Shown here piece after piece: positions 1-9,558 of a stretch of 64,000 nt of DNA (position 1 is the first letter of the stretch; every line of letters begins with the position of its first letter). Position numbers and translations under genes: made by a program. The notes below the pieces were generated by a model that was not told the origin of the DNA, ran no database searches, and worked only from the letters and a program-made list of their open reading frames with translations. Source of the stretch: Azospirillum lipoferum 4B (GTDB taxonomy: Bacteria > Pseudomonadota > Alphaproteobacteria > Azospirillales > Azospirillaceae); the NCBI RefSeq assembly GCF_000283655.1, contig NC_016622.1, forward strand, positions 1,004,501 through 1,068,500. Direction: 5' to 3'.

Positions 1-765
1 GTTGGCTTCGCGGTTGAACTCCTGGCACAGGAAGTCGTACCGGCGGCCGATGGCGCCGCCTTCCGCCATCAGGTCGCGCGCCGCCTGGATGTGGGCGCGC
101 AGGCGATCCAGCTCCTCCCGCACGTCGGCCTTGCCGATCAGGATGGCGGCCTCCTGGGCCAGCCGGTCCTCCGACAGGGCGGGGAAGGAGCCGAGGATGG
201 TGGCGACCTGGGCGCGCAGCTTCTCGCGCAGCGCCTCCGGCTGGGTGGAGGCGCAGGCCGACGCGGCATCGACCAGCCGGGCGATCTCGTCCAGATGGCC
301 GTTCAGCACCTCGGCGATGCGGGCACCCTCGGCAAGGCGGTTGACCACCAGCTGGTCGATCAGCTTGGCGAGGTCGGCCTTCAGCGCCGATTCGACGCGC
401 TCGCGCGATTCGGTCTCATCCTCCTCGACCGGCTCGATGATGCCGCGGACGGCCAGCAGCGAATCCAGCCGCGGCGGCGCGGCGCCGGCCCCCTCGATCT
501 CGCGGGCGAGTTCCAGCACCTGGGCCAGAAGCTCCCGGTTGATGCGCAGCTGCGACACCGCCTGGGCGCGGTTGACGGTCAGCGTCAGGTTGACGTTGCC
601 GCGGGCAAGCCGCTTCGGCAGCTCGGCACGGGCCACCGCCTCGACGCTGTCGAAGCCCGACGGCAGGCGGCATCGCAGGTCCAGGCTGCGGCCATTGACG
701 CTCTTGGCCTCGAAGGTCCAGGAATAGCCGTCGCCGTGCCCGTCGACGCGTGCGAAACCGGTCAT
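1..765 (-). CDS. yicC: YicC family endoribonuclease-like protein, 3' end cut by window edge
   Basis: The leftward frame opens at an ATG at 765 (MTGFARVDG) and is still open at base 1, giving 255 codons of a family usually near 290 residues. The visible part holds the family's N-terminal pattern (MTGFA, then FEAKSVNGRSLDLR) and ends in the conserved EFNREAN block just before the C-terminal end. YicC proteins are stress-linked RNases or RNase adaptors; the exact role here is inferred from the family only. It is divergent from the next gene across a 142-bp spacer. Confidence in identity is high; the missing C terminus lies outside the window. Confidence 0.93.
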   Translation of the reverse strand, partial: MTGFARVDGHGDGYSWTFEAKSVNGRSLDLRCRLPSGFDSVEAVARAELPKRLARGNVNLTLTVNRAQAVSQLRINRELLAQVLELAREIEGAGAAPPRLDSLLAVRGIIEPVEEDETESRERVESALKADLAKLIDQLVVNRLAEGARIAEVLNGHLDEIARLVDAASACASTQPEALREKLRAQVATILGSFPALSEDRLAQEAAILIGKADVREELDRLRAHIQAARDLMAEGGAIGRRYDFLCQEFNREAN

Positions 766-907
766 GCTGGCAATGACGGGGCGATGGGCGGGCAAAGGCG
801 GCCTCACTTGAAAAGCGGTGTCGGTTGGTGTCGTGCTTATAAACGCGACATCACCCCACAACAAGCTCCGGCGCCAGACCTGGAGCGACGAGCAGGGCGG
901 AGATTTC

Positions 908-1693
908 ATGAAGCAGCCGCAATCCACCCCCCGTGCCACCCCTCGCTCCATCGTCATCACCGGCGCGTCGAGCGGCATCGGAGAGGCCCTGGCGATCCTC
1001 TATGCCGCGCCCGGCGTGGCGCTGGCCCTGACCGGCCGCGACTCCACCAGGCTTGAATCGGTGGCGCAGCGCTGCCGCACGGCCGGCGCCCGCGTGGACA
1101 CGGCGGTGATCGACGTGGCGGACCGGGCGGCGATGGCGGAGTGGCTGGCGCGGGTCGATGCCGCCGAGCCGGTCGATCTGCTGATCGCCAATGCCGGGAT
1201 GTCGGCCGGCACCGGCGGCGGCGGCGAGACGGAGGAGCAGGCCCGGCGCATCCTGGCGGTCAACATCGACGGCGTTCTGAACAGCATCCATCCGCTGCTT
1301 CCGGCGATGCGGGCGCGGCGGCGCGGGCAGATCGCCCTTATGGCGTCGCTGGCGGGTTTCCGCGGCCTTCCCGGCGCGCCTGCCTATTGCGCCAGCAAGG
1401 CGATGGTGCGGGTCTATGGCGAGGCGCTGCGCGGCGATCTGGCGGGGGAGGGGATCGGCGTCTCGGTCATCTGCCCCGGCTTCGTCAAGAGCCGCATGAC
1501 CGCGGTGAACCGTTTCCCGATGCCCTTCCTGATGGAGACGGAGGCCGCCGCCCGCGTCATCCGCCGAGGGTTGGAGCGCAACGCGGTCCGCATCGCCTTC
1601 CCCTGGCCGATGATGGCCGCGGTGTGGCTGCTGGCTCTGCTGCCGCCGTCCTGGACCGACGGTCTGTTGCGGCAGGCCCCGCGCAAGCCGTGA
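908..1693 (+). CDS. Short-chain dehydrogenase/reductase (SDR)
   Basis: A 261-residue classical SDR. The nucleotide-binding TGASSGIG lies at residues 18-25, NAG at 95-97, the catalytic Ser near 147 and the YxxxK pair at Tyr160 and Lys164. The start at 908 (MKQPQ) is preferred over an in-frame ATG 30 codons upstream because a GGCGGAG ribosome site lies just before it and the family domain begins right after. A C-terminal hydrophobic stretch (about 225-245) suggests membrane association. The substrate cannot be told from sequence. It converges with the EAL-fold gene across only 9 bp. Confidence 0.88.
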   Translation: MKQPQSTPRATPRSIVITGASSGIGEALAILYAAPGVALALTGRDSTRLESVAQRCRTAGARVDTAVIDVADRAAMAEWLARVDAAEPVDLLIANAGMSAGTGGGGETEEQARRILAVNIDGVLNSIHPLLPAMRARRRGQIALMASLAGFRGLPGAPAYCASKAMVRVYGEALRGDLAGEGIGVSVICPGFVKSRMTAVNRFPMPFLMETEAAARVIRRGLERNAVRIAFPWPMMAAVWLLALLPPSWTDGLLRQAPRKP

Positions 1694-1702
1694 GAGCTGT
1701 CC

Positions 1703-2989
1703 TCAATCCACCTTGGCGTGGGCGATGGCCTCGCGGACGCTGACGCCCTTGCGCATGATGTTGTCGACCGCCCGGCCCTGGACCAGATTGATGCCCATCT
1801 TGTGGGCATAGACCAAGCTCGACACGCTGTCGCAGCGGGCCAGGATGAACTTGCAACGGTCCTGTTCGGCGATGCGATCGCGGAAGAACTTCTCGAACGA
1901 CGGATCCATCTCCAGCATGTCGTTCGACCAGAAGATCTTGGCGTAGTCGGCGTTCAGGTATTCGAGATCGAAATTCGTCACCCAGAACGGGTTCAGCCCG
2001 TCCACCGCGATCTGGTATCTGCGGTCCTGGGCGAACTCCACCACCTCGTTGAACAGCGGCAGGTTTTCGATCAGGTCGCCCTTCGACACCTCAAGCACCA
2101 CCTGCCCGCGGAAATCGATGGGCAGGCGTTCGTCGAACTTCACGAAGCCGGTGGAGATGACGGTGGACAGGTTGATGTTGATGCCGATGCGCCGCCCGCG
2201 CATGAAGCTGAGGCCATGGTTCAGCGCCCGCAGAACCGACTGGTCGAGGTTGGCGGTGAAATAGTTGAACAGCCACTTGTTGGCGGTGATGTCATAATCG
2301 GGGCAGAGCCGTTCCTGCAGAAGCTTGATGGAGATGTAGAGCTCGTAATACTCCATCTCCGCTTCGCCGCCGCCGATGTTGGCAATGCCCTGGTTGAACA
2401 GGAAGGGCGACAAATCGAACATCTGCATCGAGCGTTCGAGCTTGCCCAGTTCCTCCAGCGTGATCGGCGGCTTGGTTTCGGTGACGTGGCTGCCGGTCTC
2501 GTTCGCCTGAAGCTCCTCGATGAAGCGGATGACGTTGATGAAGTTCAACGCCAGTTCCATGATCGAGTAGAGCGAATATTCCTTGTACGGGTTGGGGCCG
2601 GTCAACGTCGTCTTGGACAGGAAGACCTGTTCGACCGTCTGGCAGACGTCGGTGACGCCGGTCAGCTTCAGGCCCTTGTAGAGGATGATGACGTCGCCGT
2701 TGGAAATGTTGAAGGATTGCAGATAGGAGGCCTTGGTCGCCAGTTCCTGGATGATGGAGCGCACCATCATCTGGCTGGTCGGGTCGCGGTCCTTCAGCAG
2801 CGACAGGTGCATGTGGATCAACCGCATGCCCTGCAGCTCGTTCTTCGCCGACCGCAGCAGGTTCAGGAGCTTGTCGTTGTCGAATTCCGGCTTCTGGTCC
2901 TTGGCGGCGGCGACGGCGGCCTGCTTTTCCGTGGTGGAAAGCCGGACACGGTCCCGTCCCAGGGGGGGTCTGCCGCCAAACCTGCTCAT
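1703..2989 (-). CDS. Degenerate EAL-fold protein (probable non-catalytic c-di-GMP phosphodiesterase homologue)
   Basis: A 428-residue soluble protein. The C-terminal half (about 240-428) follows the order of an EAL domain: ININLS, VVLEVSK, QIAVDG, YAKIFW, FILARCD and LVQGRAV match the NxS, ExTE, DDFG, KID, AEGVE and QG landmarks. The acidic metal- and substrate-binding positions are changed, and no EAL signature is present. The N-terminal half has no recognised domain. It is therefore probably not an active phosphodiesterase; a binding or scaffold role is inference. The start at 2989 (MSRFGG) is supported by a GGGAG about 12 nt upstream; an ATG 14 codons earlier is less likely. Confidence 0.75.
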   Translation of the reverse strand: MSRFGGRPPLGRDRVRLSTTEKQAAVAAAKDQKPEFDNDKLLNLLRSAKNELQGMRLIHMHLSLLKDRDPTSQMMVRSIIQELATKASYLQSFNISNGDVIILYKGLKLTGVTDVCQTVEQVFLSKTTLTGPNPYKEYSLYSIMELALNFINVIRFIEELQANETGSHVTETKPPITLEELGKLERSMQMFDLSPFLFNQGIANIGGGEAEMEYYELYISIKLLQERLCPDYDITANKWLFNYFTANLDQSVLRALNHGLSFMRGRRIGININLSTVISTGFVKFDERLPIDFRGQVVLEVSKGDLIENLPLFNEVVEFAQDRRYQIAVDGLNPFWVTNFDLEYLNADYAKIFWSNDMLEMDPSFEKFFRDRIAEQDRCKFILARCDSVSSLVYAHKMGINLVQGRAVDNIMRKGVSVREAIAHAKVD

Positions 2990-3259
2990 ACGATGCTCAC
3001 TCCCACAACAAGCGCCACGCCTGCCAACCATCCGTATCGCCGGCTGCTCATTGTTCGGCAGCCTTCATGTCCGGTCCGGCGCCCTGTACCGGCCTGAACC
3101 GTGACTCCGCAAGCGCCGGTAACCCGGAATTCCTGCGGAGCCGAACCGATTCTAACGGTAACTATCTTTAAAAAGACCTTAAGGCAAAGGTCCGGACGCG
3201 GGCGGGTCCGGACCCGGGCAAAGGCCCCTCAGTCATCGAAGCGACGCCACTCGAAAAGG
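2990..3259. other. Intergenic region between the EAL-fold gene and rnd, with hairpins
   Basis: No gene is visible here. It should hold the promoter of the leftward EAL-fold gene and the end of the rnd transcript. CTCCGCA at 3105-3111 pairs with TGCGGAG at 3134-3140 around a smaller ccgg/ccgg pair. A stretch near 3150-3185 is markedly A+T-rich for this genome and contains a TAGAAT-like -10 on the minus strand, without a clear -35. Confidence 0.4.
3190..3213 (-). terminator. Hairpin after rnd (possible terminator)
   Basis: Two copies of the self-complementary octamer GTCCGGAC (3190-3197 and 3206-3213) are separated by 8 bases and can form an 8-bp stem. Reading leftward, the hairpin is followed by CCTTTGCC and then a T-run about 20 nt further on, so termination strength is uncertain. 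Confidence 0.4.
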
Positions 3260-4450
3260 TCAAGTTTCCGAATCGACCGGCGCGGCCGACGGGCGCGGTT
3301 CTCCGGCAGGAACGATGCGGACGCGACGGTCGATGACCGCAAGTCCGATCTTTCCGTGTTTCAAGGCGAGCGCATCGCTGCCGAACAGCTCGCGCCGCCA
3401 CCCGTGCATCGCCGGAATGTCTGCCGCGTCATCGGCGGCCAAAGCCTCCAAATCGGCAGACGAGGCCACAAGCTTCGCCGCGACATTGTTCTCGTCGCAT
3501 TTCATCTTCAGCAGCACGCGCAGAAGCTCAACGATGGGTTGCAGGCCGGGCGGGGGTTCCTCGCGCGGCTCGACCCGCGGCAGGGCGCTGTCCGGCAGGT
3601 CCAGCCCAGCCTGCACCGCGGCAAGCACGTCGGTTCCCTGCCGCCCCTCCGCGAATCCGCGGCCCAGCCCGCGAGTGCGGGCGAGGTCGTCGACGGTGGT
3701 GGGGGCGTGGGCGGCGATCTCCAGAAGCGCTTCGTCGCGCAGCACGCGGGAGCGCGGCTGGTCGCGGCGCTGGGCTTCGCGCTCGCGCCACGCCGCCAGC
3801 TCCTTGAGGATCGCCATGAAGCGCGGCTTGTTGGTCCGCACCTTCAGCCGCATGTACGAGCTTTCCGGGTCAACCTGATAGGTCGCCGGATCGGTGAGGA
3901 TCGCCATCTCCTCCTCCAGCCAGTGCGAGCGGCCGGAGCGGGCGAGGCGGCGCTTCAGCTTCTCATAGGCCGGGCGCAGGTGGATCACGTCGGACAGGGC
4001 GTAGGTCAGCTGCCGTTCGGTCAGCGGGCGGTGGGACCAGTCGGTGAAGCGGCTGGACTTGTCGATGCGGGCGCCGGCCAGCTTGGTCACCAGCGTCTCG
4101 TAGCCGACGCTTTCGCCGAAGCCGCAGACCATCGCCGCGACCTGGGTGTCGAACAGCGGATGCGGGATCTGGCCGGACAGGTGCCAGAAGATCTCCACGT
4201 CCTGGCGGGCGGCATGGAACACCTTCAGCACCGACGGGTCGCTCATCAGCGCGAACAGCGGTGCAAGGTCGATGCCCTCGGCCAGCGGGTCGATGGCGAC
4301 CGCGCCGTCGGGTCCGCCGACCTGCACGAGGCACAATTGCGGCCAATAGGTCTTTTCCCGCAGGAACTCGGTGTCGACCGTGATGTACTCGGCCCCGGCC
4401 AGCGACTGACAGAAGGCCTGGAGGGCGTCGGTTGTCGTGATGAGCGTCAT
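3260..4450 (-). CDS. rnd: Ribonuclease D
   Basis: A 396-residue 3'-5' exoribonuclease of the DEDDy group, which in the family trims tRNA 3' ends. The catalytic acids are visible as Asp26 and Glu28 (DTEFLRE), Asp84 (ARQDVEIF) and the Tyr150/Asp154 pair ([11 protein letters not shown]). An HRDC nucleic-acid-binding region follows from about 210 to 290, and a second HRDC-like segment lies near 310-380. The ATG at 4450 (MTLITTTD) fits the family N terminus; an ATG 20 codons earlier would add an unrelated tail. It is divergent from aspS. Confidence 0.95.
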   Translation of the reverse strand: MTLITTTDALQAFCQSLAGAEYITVDTEFLREKTYWPQLCLVQVGGPDGAVAIDPLAEGIDLAPLFALMSDPSVLKVFHAARQDVEIFWHLSGQIPHPLFDTQVAAMVCGFGESVGYETLVTKLAGARIDKSSRFTDWSHRPLTERQLTYALSDVIHLRPAYEKLKRRLARSGRSHWLEEEMAILTDPATYQVDPESSYMRLKVRTNKPRFMAILKELAAWREREAQRRDQPRSRVLRDEALLEIAAHAPTTVDDLARTRGLGRGFAEGRQGTDVLAAVQAGLDLPDSALPRVEPREEPPPGLQPIVELLRVLLKMKCDENNVAAKLVASSADLEALAADDAADIPAMHGWRRELFGSDALALKHGKIGLAVIDRRVRIVPAGEPRPSAAPVDSET

Positions 4451-4815
4451 GGTTGCTTCATACACGACGGAACGGGTGCTTGAAAGTCCGCCGAAGCGCC
4501 GGGACGCCACGCGCTGAAAAAGGGACGCGCGGGCGGCAGGGCAGGAGACGTTGCGGGCGGATTTTCCTCTTGCGCTTATTGCCGCGCGGCGGCGGTGCTA
4601 AACTGTGGCCGATTGGACGGTGCGGCGGCCGGGAAGGGGATGTTGAACAGGTGAACAGGGCATCGGAAAGCGTTTCACGGCGTTTCAAACGTTCCATTCC
4701 AACCGCCGCGGACGCACGCTCCACCCTATCGCGGCTTGACTTTCGCGCGCGTCCGGTGTGGTGTGTCGGACCGCTTTTTCCGCCGGAATCCGCCCTTTTC
4801 AAGGTGTTTCGACCC
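4451..4815. other. rnd-aspS divergent intergenic region
   Basis: This 365-bp spacer has no supported gene; the in-frame extension upstream of aspS is basic and low-complexity, not family-like. It must carry both divergent promoters. The best rightward candidate is TTGACT at 4736-4741, with a poor -10 (TGGTGT) 17 nt downstream, about 50 nt before aspS. I do not claim a site for rnd. Confidence 0.35.
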
Positions 4816-6642
4816 ATGCACCCCTACCGCACGCACACCTGCGGCCAGCTTCGTGAAGAGAATGCCGGTGAGACCGTCCGCCTGTCGGGCTGGATGAACC
4901 GGAAGCGCGACCATGGACAGCTGCTGTTCATCGACCTGCGCGACCATTACGGCCTGACGCAGTGCGTGGTCGATACCTCCAACCCGGCCTTCGAGGTCGC
5001 GAACCGGCTGAAGCTGGAATCGGTCATCACCGTCACCGGCAAGGTGGTGAAGCGCACGGCCGAGACCATCAACGACAAGCTGCCCACCGGCCGCATCGAG
5101 CTGCAGATCGCCGAACTGACCGTGGAAGGCGAGGCGGAGCAGATCCCGCTGCAGGTCAACCAGGACACCGATGCCGGCGAGGACGTGCGCCTGCGCTACC
5201 GCTTTCTCGACCTGCGCCGCGAGCGCATCCACGAGAACATCATGCTGCGGTCGCGCGTGATCGCCTCGGCGCGCCGCCGCATGATCGACCAGGGCTTCAC
5301 CGAATTCCAGACGCCGATCCTCACCGCCTCCTCGCCGGAGGGTGCGCGCGACTATCTGGTGCCCAGCCGCAACCATCCCGGCAAGTTCTACGCATTGCCG
5401 CAGGCGCCGCAGCAGTTCAAGCAGCTGCTGATGGTCGCGGGCTTCGACCGCTACTTCCAGATCGCCCCCTGCTTCCGCGACGAGGACGCCCGCGCCGACC
5501 GCAGCCCGGGCGAGTTCTACCAGCTCGATTTCGAGATGTCCTTCGTTACCCAGGAAGACGTCTTCGCCGCCATCGAGCCGGTTCTGCACGGCATCTTCGA
5601 CGAGTTCGGCGGCTTCCGCCGCGACTCGAAGCCGGCCATCGACGGCCTGCCGTTCCGCCGCATCTCCTTCGCCGAGTCGATGCTGAAATACGGCAACGAC
5701 AAGCCGGACCTGCGCAACCCGCTGGTCATCACCGACGTGACCGAGGTGTTCAAGCGCGACGACGTGGAATTCCGCGCCTTCAAGCAGACGCTCGAGAAGG
5801 GCGGCGTCGTCCGCGCCATCCGCGCGCCGAAGGTCTCCGACCGTCCGCGCAGCTTCTTCGACAAGCTGAACGACTGGGCGCGCGGTCTGGGCGCTCCCGG
5901 CCTCGGCTACATCGTCATGGAAGCCGGCGGCGGCAAGGGTCCCATCGCCAAGTTCGTGCCGGAGGCGGCGCAAGCCCAGCTGCGCGAGCTGGCCGGCCTG
6001 GAAGACGGCGACGCGATCTTCTTCGTCTGCGACCAGCCCGGCCCGGCGGCCAAGCTGGCCGGCTTCGCCCGCACCCGCATCGGCGAGGAACTGGACCTGA
6101 TCGAGAAGAACGCCTTCCGCTTCTGCTGGATCGTCGACTTCCCGATGTACGAGCTGGATGAGGAGACCAACAAGGTCATCTTCAGCCACAACCCGTTCTC
6201 CATGCCCCAGGGCGGCCTGAAGGCGCTGGAGACGATGAACCCGCTCGACATCAAGGCCTACCAGTACGACATCGTCTGCAATGGCGTGGAGCTGTCGTCC
6301 GGCGCCATCCGCAACCATCTGCCGGAAGTGATGTACAAGGCCTTCGAAATCGCCGGCTATCCGCCGGAGGAACTGGAGGCCCGATTCGGCGGCATGCTGA
6401 GCGCGTTCAAGCTGGGCGCCCCGCCGCACGGCGGCTCGGCCCCGGGCATCGACCGCATCGTCATGCTGCTGGCCGACGAGCCGAACATCCGCGAGGTCAT
6501 CGCCTTCCCGCTGAACCAGCGGGCCGAAGACCTCCTGATGCAGGCCCCGGCGCCGGTCGACACCGCCCGCCTGAAGGAACTGCACCTGAAGCTCGACCTG
6601 CCCAAGCCGAAGGTCGCCGCGCCGTCCGCACCGCAGGCGTAA
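4816..6642 (+). CDS. aspS: Aspartyl-tRNA synthetase (probably non-discriminating type)
   Basis: A 608-residue class II synthetase of bacterial type. It has an N-terminal OB-fold anticodon-binding domain (about 1-110), the motif 2 region with [10 protein letters not shown] near 220, the bacterial GAD insertion in the middle, and motif 3 with GIDRIVMLL near 545. The start at 4816 (MHPYRTH) is where family similarity begins. In the anticodon-binding domain the sequence RKRDHG places His at residue 33; a His at this position is associated with relaxed AspRS that also charges tRNA-Asn, as in Pseudomonas aeruginosa. Whether this enzyme is non-discriminating is therefore inference. An intrinsic terminator follows. 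Confidence 0.97.
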   Translation: MHPYRTHTCGQLREENAGETVRLSGWMNRKRDHGQLLFIDLRDHYGLTQCVVDTSNPAFEVANRLKLESVITVTGKVVKRTAETINDKLPTGRIELQIAELTVEGEAEQIPLQVNQDTDAGEDVRLRYRFLDLRRERIHENIMLRSRVIASARRRMIDQGFTEFQTPILTASSPEGARDYLVPSRNHPGKFYALPQAPQQFKQLLMVAGFDRYFQIAPCFRDEDARADRSPGEFYQLDFEMSFVTQEDVFAAIEPVLHGIFDEFGGFRRDSKPAIDGLPFRRISFAESMLKYGNDKPDLRNPLVITDVTEVFKRDDVEFRAFKQTLEKGGVVRAIRAPKVSDRPRSFFDKLNDWARGLGAPGLGYIVMEAGGGKGPIAKFVPEAAQAQLRELAGLEDGDAIFFVCDQPGPAAKLAGFARTRIGEELDLIEKNAFRFCWIVDFPMYELDEETNKVIFSHNPFSMPQGGLKALETMNPLDIKAYQYDIVCNGVELSSGAIRNHLPEVMYKAFEIAGYPPEELEARFGGMLSAFKLGAPPHGGSAPGIDRIVMLLADEPNIREVIAFPLNQRAEDLLMQAPAPVDTARLKELHLKLDLPKPKVAAPSAPQA

Positions 6643-6674
6643 AGGAACTTTCGCCCCTCTTTGGCGGTTTGGTG

Positions 6675-6712
6675 AAAAGGCCATCCGGACACTGGTCCGG
6701 GTGGCCTTTTTC
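6675..6712 (+). terminator. Intrinsic terminator after aspS
   Basis: The stem AAAAGGCCATCCGGA (6675-6689) pairs with TCCGGGTGGCCTTTT (6696-6710) with one G-T wobble around a 6-nt loop, followed by T residues. It isolates aspS from the rpsB operon. Confidence 0.85.
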
Positions 6713-6713
6713 C

Positions 6714-6742
6714 TTGTCAACATACGCGCGCGGGGCTATGTA
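6714..6742 (+). promoter_or_regulatory. Candidate rpsB promoter
   Basis: TTGTCA (6714-6719), a 17-nt spacer and TATGTA (6737-6742) lie directly after the aspS terminator. They would give rpsB a leader of about 135 nt. In that leader ATGGCCC (6795-6801) pairs with GGGCCAT (6815-6821), so a structured, possibly regulatory leader is plausible. Confidence 0.45.
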
Positions 6743-6883
6743 AGCGCCGTCGTCAAAACCTCACGCGGGCTGGCGGACCCTCGGCTTTACCCCGATGGCC
6801 CGATCCGGTGTCTTGGGCCATGGACTGCATGCGCTCTCGACAATGCCCGCGGCGGAGCAACCGGAAAAAGGGAATTTTTCCAC

Positions 6884-7666
6884 ATGACCATGCCCACCTT
6901 CACCATGCGCCAGCTGCTGGAAGCCGGTGTCCACTTCGGTCACCACACCCGCCGCTGGAACCCGAAGATGAACCAGTACATCTTCGGCGTGCGCAATGGC
7001 GTGCACATCATCGACCTCGAGCAGACCGTCCCGATGCTGCACCGCGCCCTGCAGGCCGTGCGTGACGTCGTCGCCGGCGGTGGCCGTGTCCTGTTCGTCG
7101 GCACCAAGCGCCAGGCCCAGGAGCGTGTCGCCGAGGCTGCCGCCAAGTGCGGCCAGTACTACGTCAACCACCGCTGGCTCGGCGGCATGCTGACCAACTG
7201 GAAGACCATCTCCCAGTCGATCAAGCGCCTGCGCGAGATGGAAGAGCGTCTTGCCGGCGACACCTCGGGCCTGACCAAGCGCGAAGTGCTGGAGCTGACC
7301 CGCGAGCGCGACAAGCTGGAGCGTGCGCTGGGCGGCATCAAGGAGATGGGCGGCCTGCCGGACGTCATCTTCATCATCGACACCAACAAGGAGTCGATTG
7401 CGGTCAAGGAAGCCAACAAGCTGGGCATCCCGGTCATCGCGGTCCTCGACAGCAACTCCGATCCGGACGGCGTGGCCTTCCCGATCCCCGGCAACGACGA
7501 CGCGCTGCGCGCCATCGAGATGTACTGCGACCTGACGGTCGGCGCCGTGCTTGACGGCCTGCAGGCCGAGATGAGCGCCGCCGGCATCGACGTCGGCGCC
7601 GCTGAGGACGCCCCGGCCGAGCAGCTGCCGGAGGAAGAGACCGCCGCCGAGACCGCCCAGGCCTGA
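6884..7666 (+). CDS. rpsB: 30S ribosomal protein S2
   Basis: A 260-residue S2 protein with the family patterns [19 protein letters not shown] near the start, [21 protein letters not shown], and [15 protein letters not shown]. The C terminus ends in an acidic Ala/Glu-rich tail typical of alphaproteobacterial S2. The start at 6884 follows AAAGGGAA by about 11 nt; a second ATG two codons later is equally possible. It is first in the order rpsB-tsf-pyrH-frr and is separated from tsf by a strong terminator-like hairpin. Confidence 0.97.
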   Translation: MTMPTFTMRQLLEAGVHFGHHTRRWNPKMNQYIFGVRNGVHIIDLEQTVPMLHRALQAVRDVVAGGGRVLFVGTKRQAQERVAEAAAKCGQYYVNHRWLGGMLTNWKTISQSIKRLREMEERLAGDTSGLTKREVLELTRERDKLERALGGIKEMGGLPDVIFIIDTNKESIAVKEANKLGIPVIAVLDSNSDPDGVAFPIPGNDDALRAIEMYCDLTVGAVLDGLQAEMSAAGIDVGAAEDAPAEQLPEEETAAETAQA

Positions 7667-7681
7667 CCCTGACGGTTCAAG

Positions 7682-7722
7682 GGCAGCCGGGCCTTATGAC
7701 CTATGGCCCGGCTGCCTTTTTT
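7682..7722 (+). terminator. Strong intrinsic terminator or attenuator between rpsB and tsf
   Basis: A perfect 12-bp stem, GGCAGCCGGGCC (7682-7693) with GGCCCGGCTGCC (7705-7716), has an 11-nt loop and is followed directly by six T residues. Its position between rpsB and tsf means it should set the rpsB:tsf ratio by partial read-through, or tsf has its own promoter in the next 78 bp. Confidence 0.9.
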
Positions 7723-7799
7723 ATGGGTTGCCACCCGTTTTGACTTTGTGACTCAATCCGATCCGCCAGCCGGATCGCTTGGAAGGAAGAGGGCGCAAC

Positions 7800-8732
7800 A
7801 TGGCCGAGATTACCGCCTCGCTCGTCAAGGAACTGCGCGAGAAGACCGGCGCGGGCATGATGGACTGCAAGAAGGCGCTGAACGAGACGCAGGGCGACCT
7901 CGAGGGCGCCGTCGACTGGCTGCGCAAGAAGGGCCTCGCCGCTGCCGCCAAGAAGTCTGGCCGCATCGCCGCCGAGGGTCTGGTCGCCGTCGCCACCGCC
8001 GGGACCAAGGGCGCCGTCGTCGAGGTGAACGCCGAGACCGACTTCGTCGCCCGCAACGACAAGTTCCAGGCTTTCGCCGCCAAGTCCGCCGAGCTGGCCC
8101 TGGCCACCGGCGGCGACGTCGAGGCCCTGAAGGCCGCGGCCTATCCGGGCACCTCGCACACCGCCCAGGACGAGCTGACCAGCCTGATCGCCACCGTCGG
8201 CGAGAACATGAACCTGCGCCGCTCCGTCACCCTGTCGGTTTCGGCCGGTGTCGTCGTCAGCTATGTCCACTCGGCCATCGCGCCGGGCCTGGGCAAGATC
8301 GGCGTTCTGGTCGCCCTGGAGTCGACCGGCGATGCCGCCAAGCTGGCCGACCTCGGCAAGCAGATCGCCATGCACATCGCCGCCGCCCGTCCGGATGCGC
8401 TGGACATCGCCGATGTCGACAGCTCGTCGCTGGAGCGTGAGCGCAACGTGCTGGCCGAGCAGGCCCGTGCTTCGGGCAAGCCGGAAGCCATCATCGAGAA
8501 GATGGTCGAAGGCCGCGTCCGCAAGTACTACGAGGAAGTCTGCCTGCTGGAGCAGACCTACGTGATCGACGGCGAGACCAAGGTCCGCAAGGTGGTGGAG
8601 AACGCCGCCAAGGACATCGGCGCTCCGGTCAAGGTCACGGCCTTCACCCGCTTCGCTCTGGGCGAGGGCATCGAGAAGGCCCAGTCGGACTTCGCCGCCG
8701 AAGTCGCCGCCGCCGCCGGCGGTCAGGGCTGA
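7800..8732 (+). CDS. tsf: Translation elongation factor Ts
   Basis: A 310-residue EF-Ts, the guanine-nucleotide exchange factor of EF-Tu. The N-terminal UBA-like domain (about 1-55, with [16 protein letters not shown]) is followed by the core with the TDFVARN motif near 79-85 that contacts EF-Tu. The ATG at 7800 has an AAGGAAGAGGG site upstream; an ATG seven codons earlier is disfavoured because this ribosome site would fall inside the gene. Confidence 0.97.
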   Translation: MAEITASLVKELREKTGAGMMDCKKALNETQGDLEGAVDWLRKKGLAAAAKKSGRIAAEGLVAVATAGTKGAVVEVNAETDFVARNDKFQAFAAKSAELALATGGDVEALKAAAYPGTSHTAQDELTSLIATVGENMNLRRSVTLSVSAGVVVSYVHSAIAPGLGKIGVLVALESTGDAAKLADLGKQIAMHIAAARPDALDIADVDSSSLERERNVLAEQARASGKPEAIIEKMVEGRVRKYYEEVCLLEQTYVIDGETKVRKVVENAAKDIGAPVKVTAFTRFALGEGIEKAQSDFAAEVAAAAGGQG

Positions 8733-8798
8733 GACCGGTAAGGTCGAACGCTTAGGTCCGCAAGCCGCATTCCGAAACAGCAAGGGAGCGTTCCCCCA

Positions 8799-9554
8799 AT
8801 GGTTGAAGCCACCGGGACCACCGCGCCGGCCGAGGGCGTCCGCTACAAGCGCGTCCTCCTCAAGGTGTCGGGCGAGGCGCTGATGGGTCAGCGCGACTAT
8901 GGTCTGGACCCGGAGATGGTGAACCGCATCGCCAGCGAGGTGAAGGCGGTCATCGCGCTCGGCGTCCAGGTCTGCCTGGTGATCGGCGGGGGGAACATCT
9001 TCCGGGGTGTGAAGGGTGCGGCGAGCGGGATGGAGCGTGCCTCGGCCGACTATATCGGCATGCTCGCCACCGTGATGAACGCGCTCTCGATGCAGAGCGC
9101 GCTCGAACGGATGGGCGTCAGCACGCGGGTGCAGTCGGCCATTCCCATGTCGACGGTCTGCGAGCCGTACATTCGGCGCCGCGCCGTCCGTCACATGGAA
9201 AAGGGCCGGGTGGTGATCTTCGCCGCCGGCACCGGCAACCCCTTCTTCACGACCGACACCGCCGCGGCGCTGCGCGCCTCGGAAATGGGCTGTGACGGTC
9301 TGCTGAAGGGGACGCAGGTCGACGGCGTCTATACCGCCGATCCGAAGAAGGATCCGACGGCCCAGCATTACGAACGCCTCACCTACATGGACGTCCTGAC
9401 CAAGGAACTGCAGGTGATGGACGCTTCGGCGATCGCGCTGTCGCGCGAGAACCACATTCCCATTCTGGTCTTCTCGATCCACACGCCCGGCGCCTTCGCC
9501 GAAGTGATGCAGGGCCGTGGCAAGCACACCATCATAACGGAAGAAAGGGAGTAG
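8799..9554 (+). CDS. pyrH: UMP kinase
   Basis: A 251-residue bacterial UMP kinase of the amino-acid-kinase fold, phosphorylating UMP to [12 protein letters not shown] (residues 21-29), [10 protein letters not shown] near 65 and the [13 protein letters not shown] nucleotide-binding region are all visible. AAGGGAG precedes the ATG. The stop is four bases before the frr start, so the two are almost certainly translationally linked. Confidence 0.97.
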   Translation: MVEATGTTAPAEGVRYKRVLLKVSGEALMGQRDYGLDPEMVNRIASEVKAVIALGVQVCLVIGGGNIFRGVKGAASGMERASADYIGMLATVMNALSMQSALERMGVSTRVQSAIPMSTVCEPYIRRRAVRHMEKGRVVIFAAGTGNPFFTTDTAAALRASEMGCDGLLKGTQVDGVYTADPKKDPTAQHYERLTYMDVLTKELQVMDASAIALSRENHIPILVFSIHTPGAFAEVMQGRGKHTIITEERE

Positions 9555-9558
9555 GCCC

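Noticed and set aside
4726-6723. Minus-strand frame of 665 codons opposite aspS
   Set aside because: Shadow of aspS; it even crosses the aspS terminator.
7740-7768. TTGACT before tsf as a promoter
   Set aside because: No -10-like hexamer occurs at 16-18 nt spacing.
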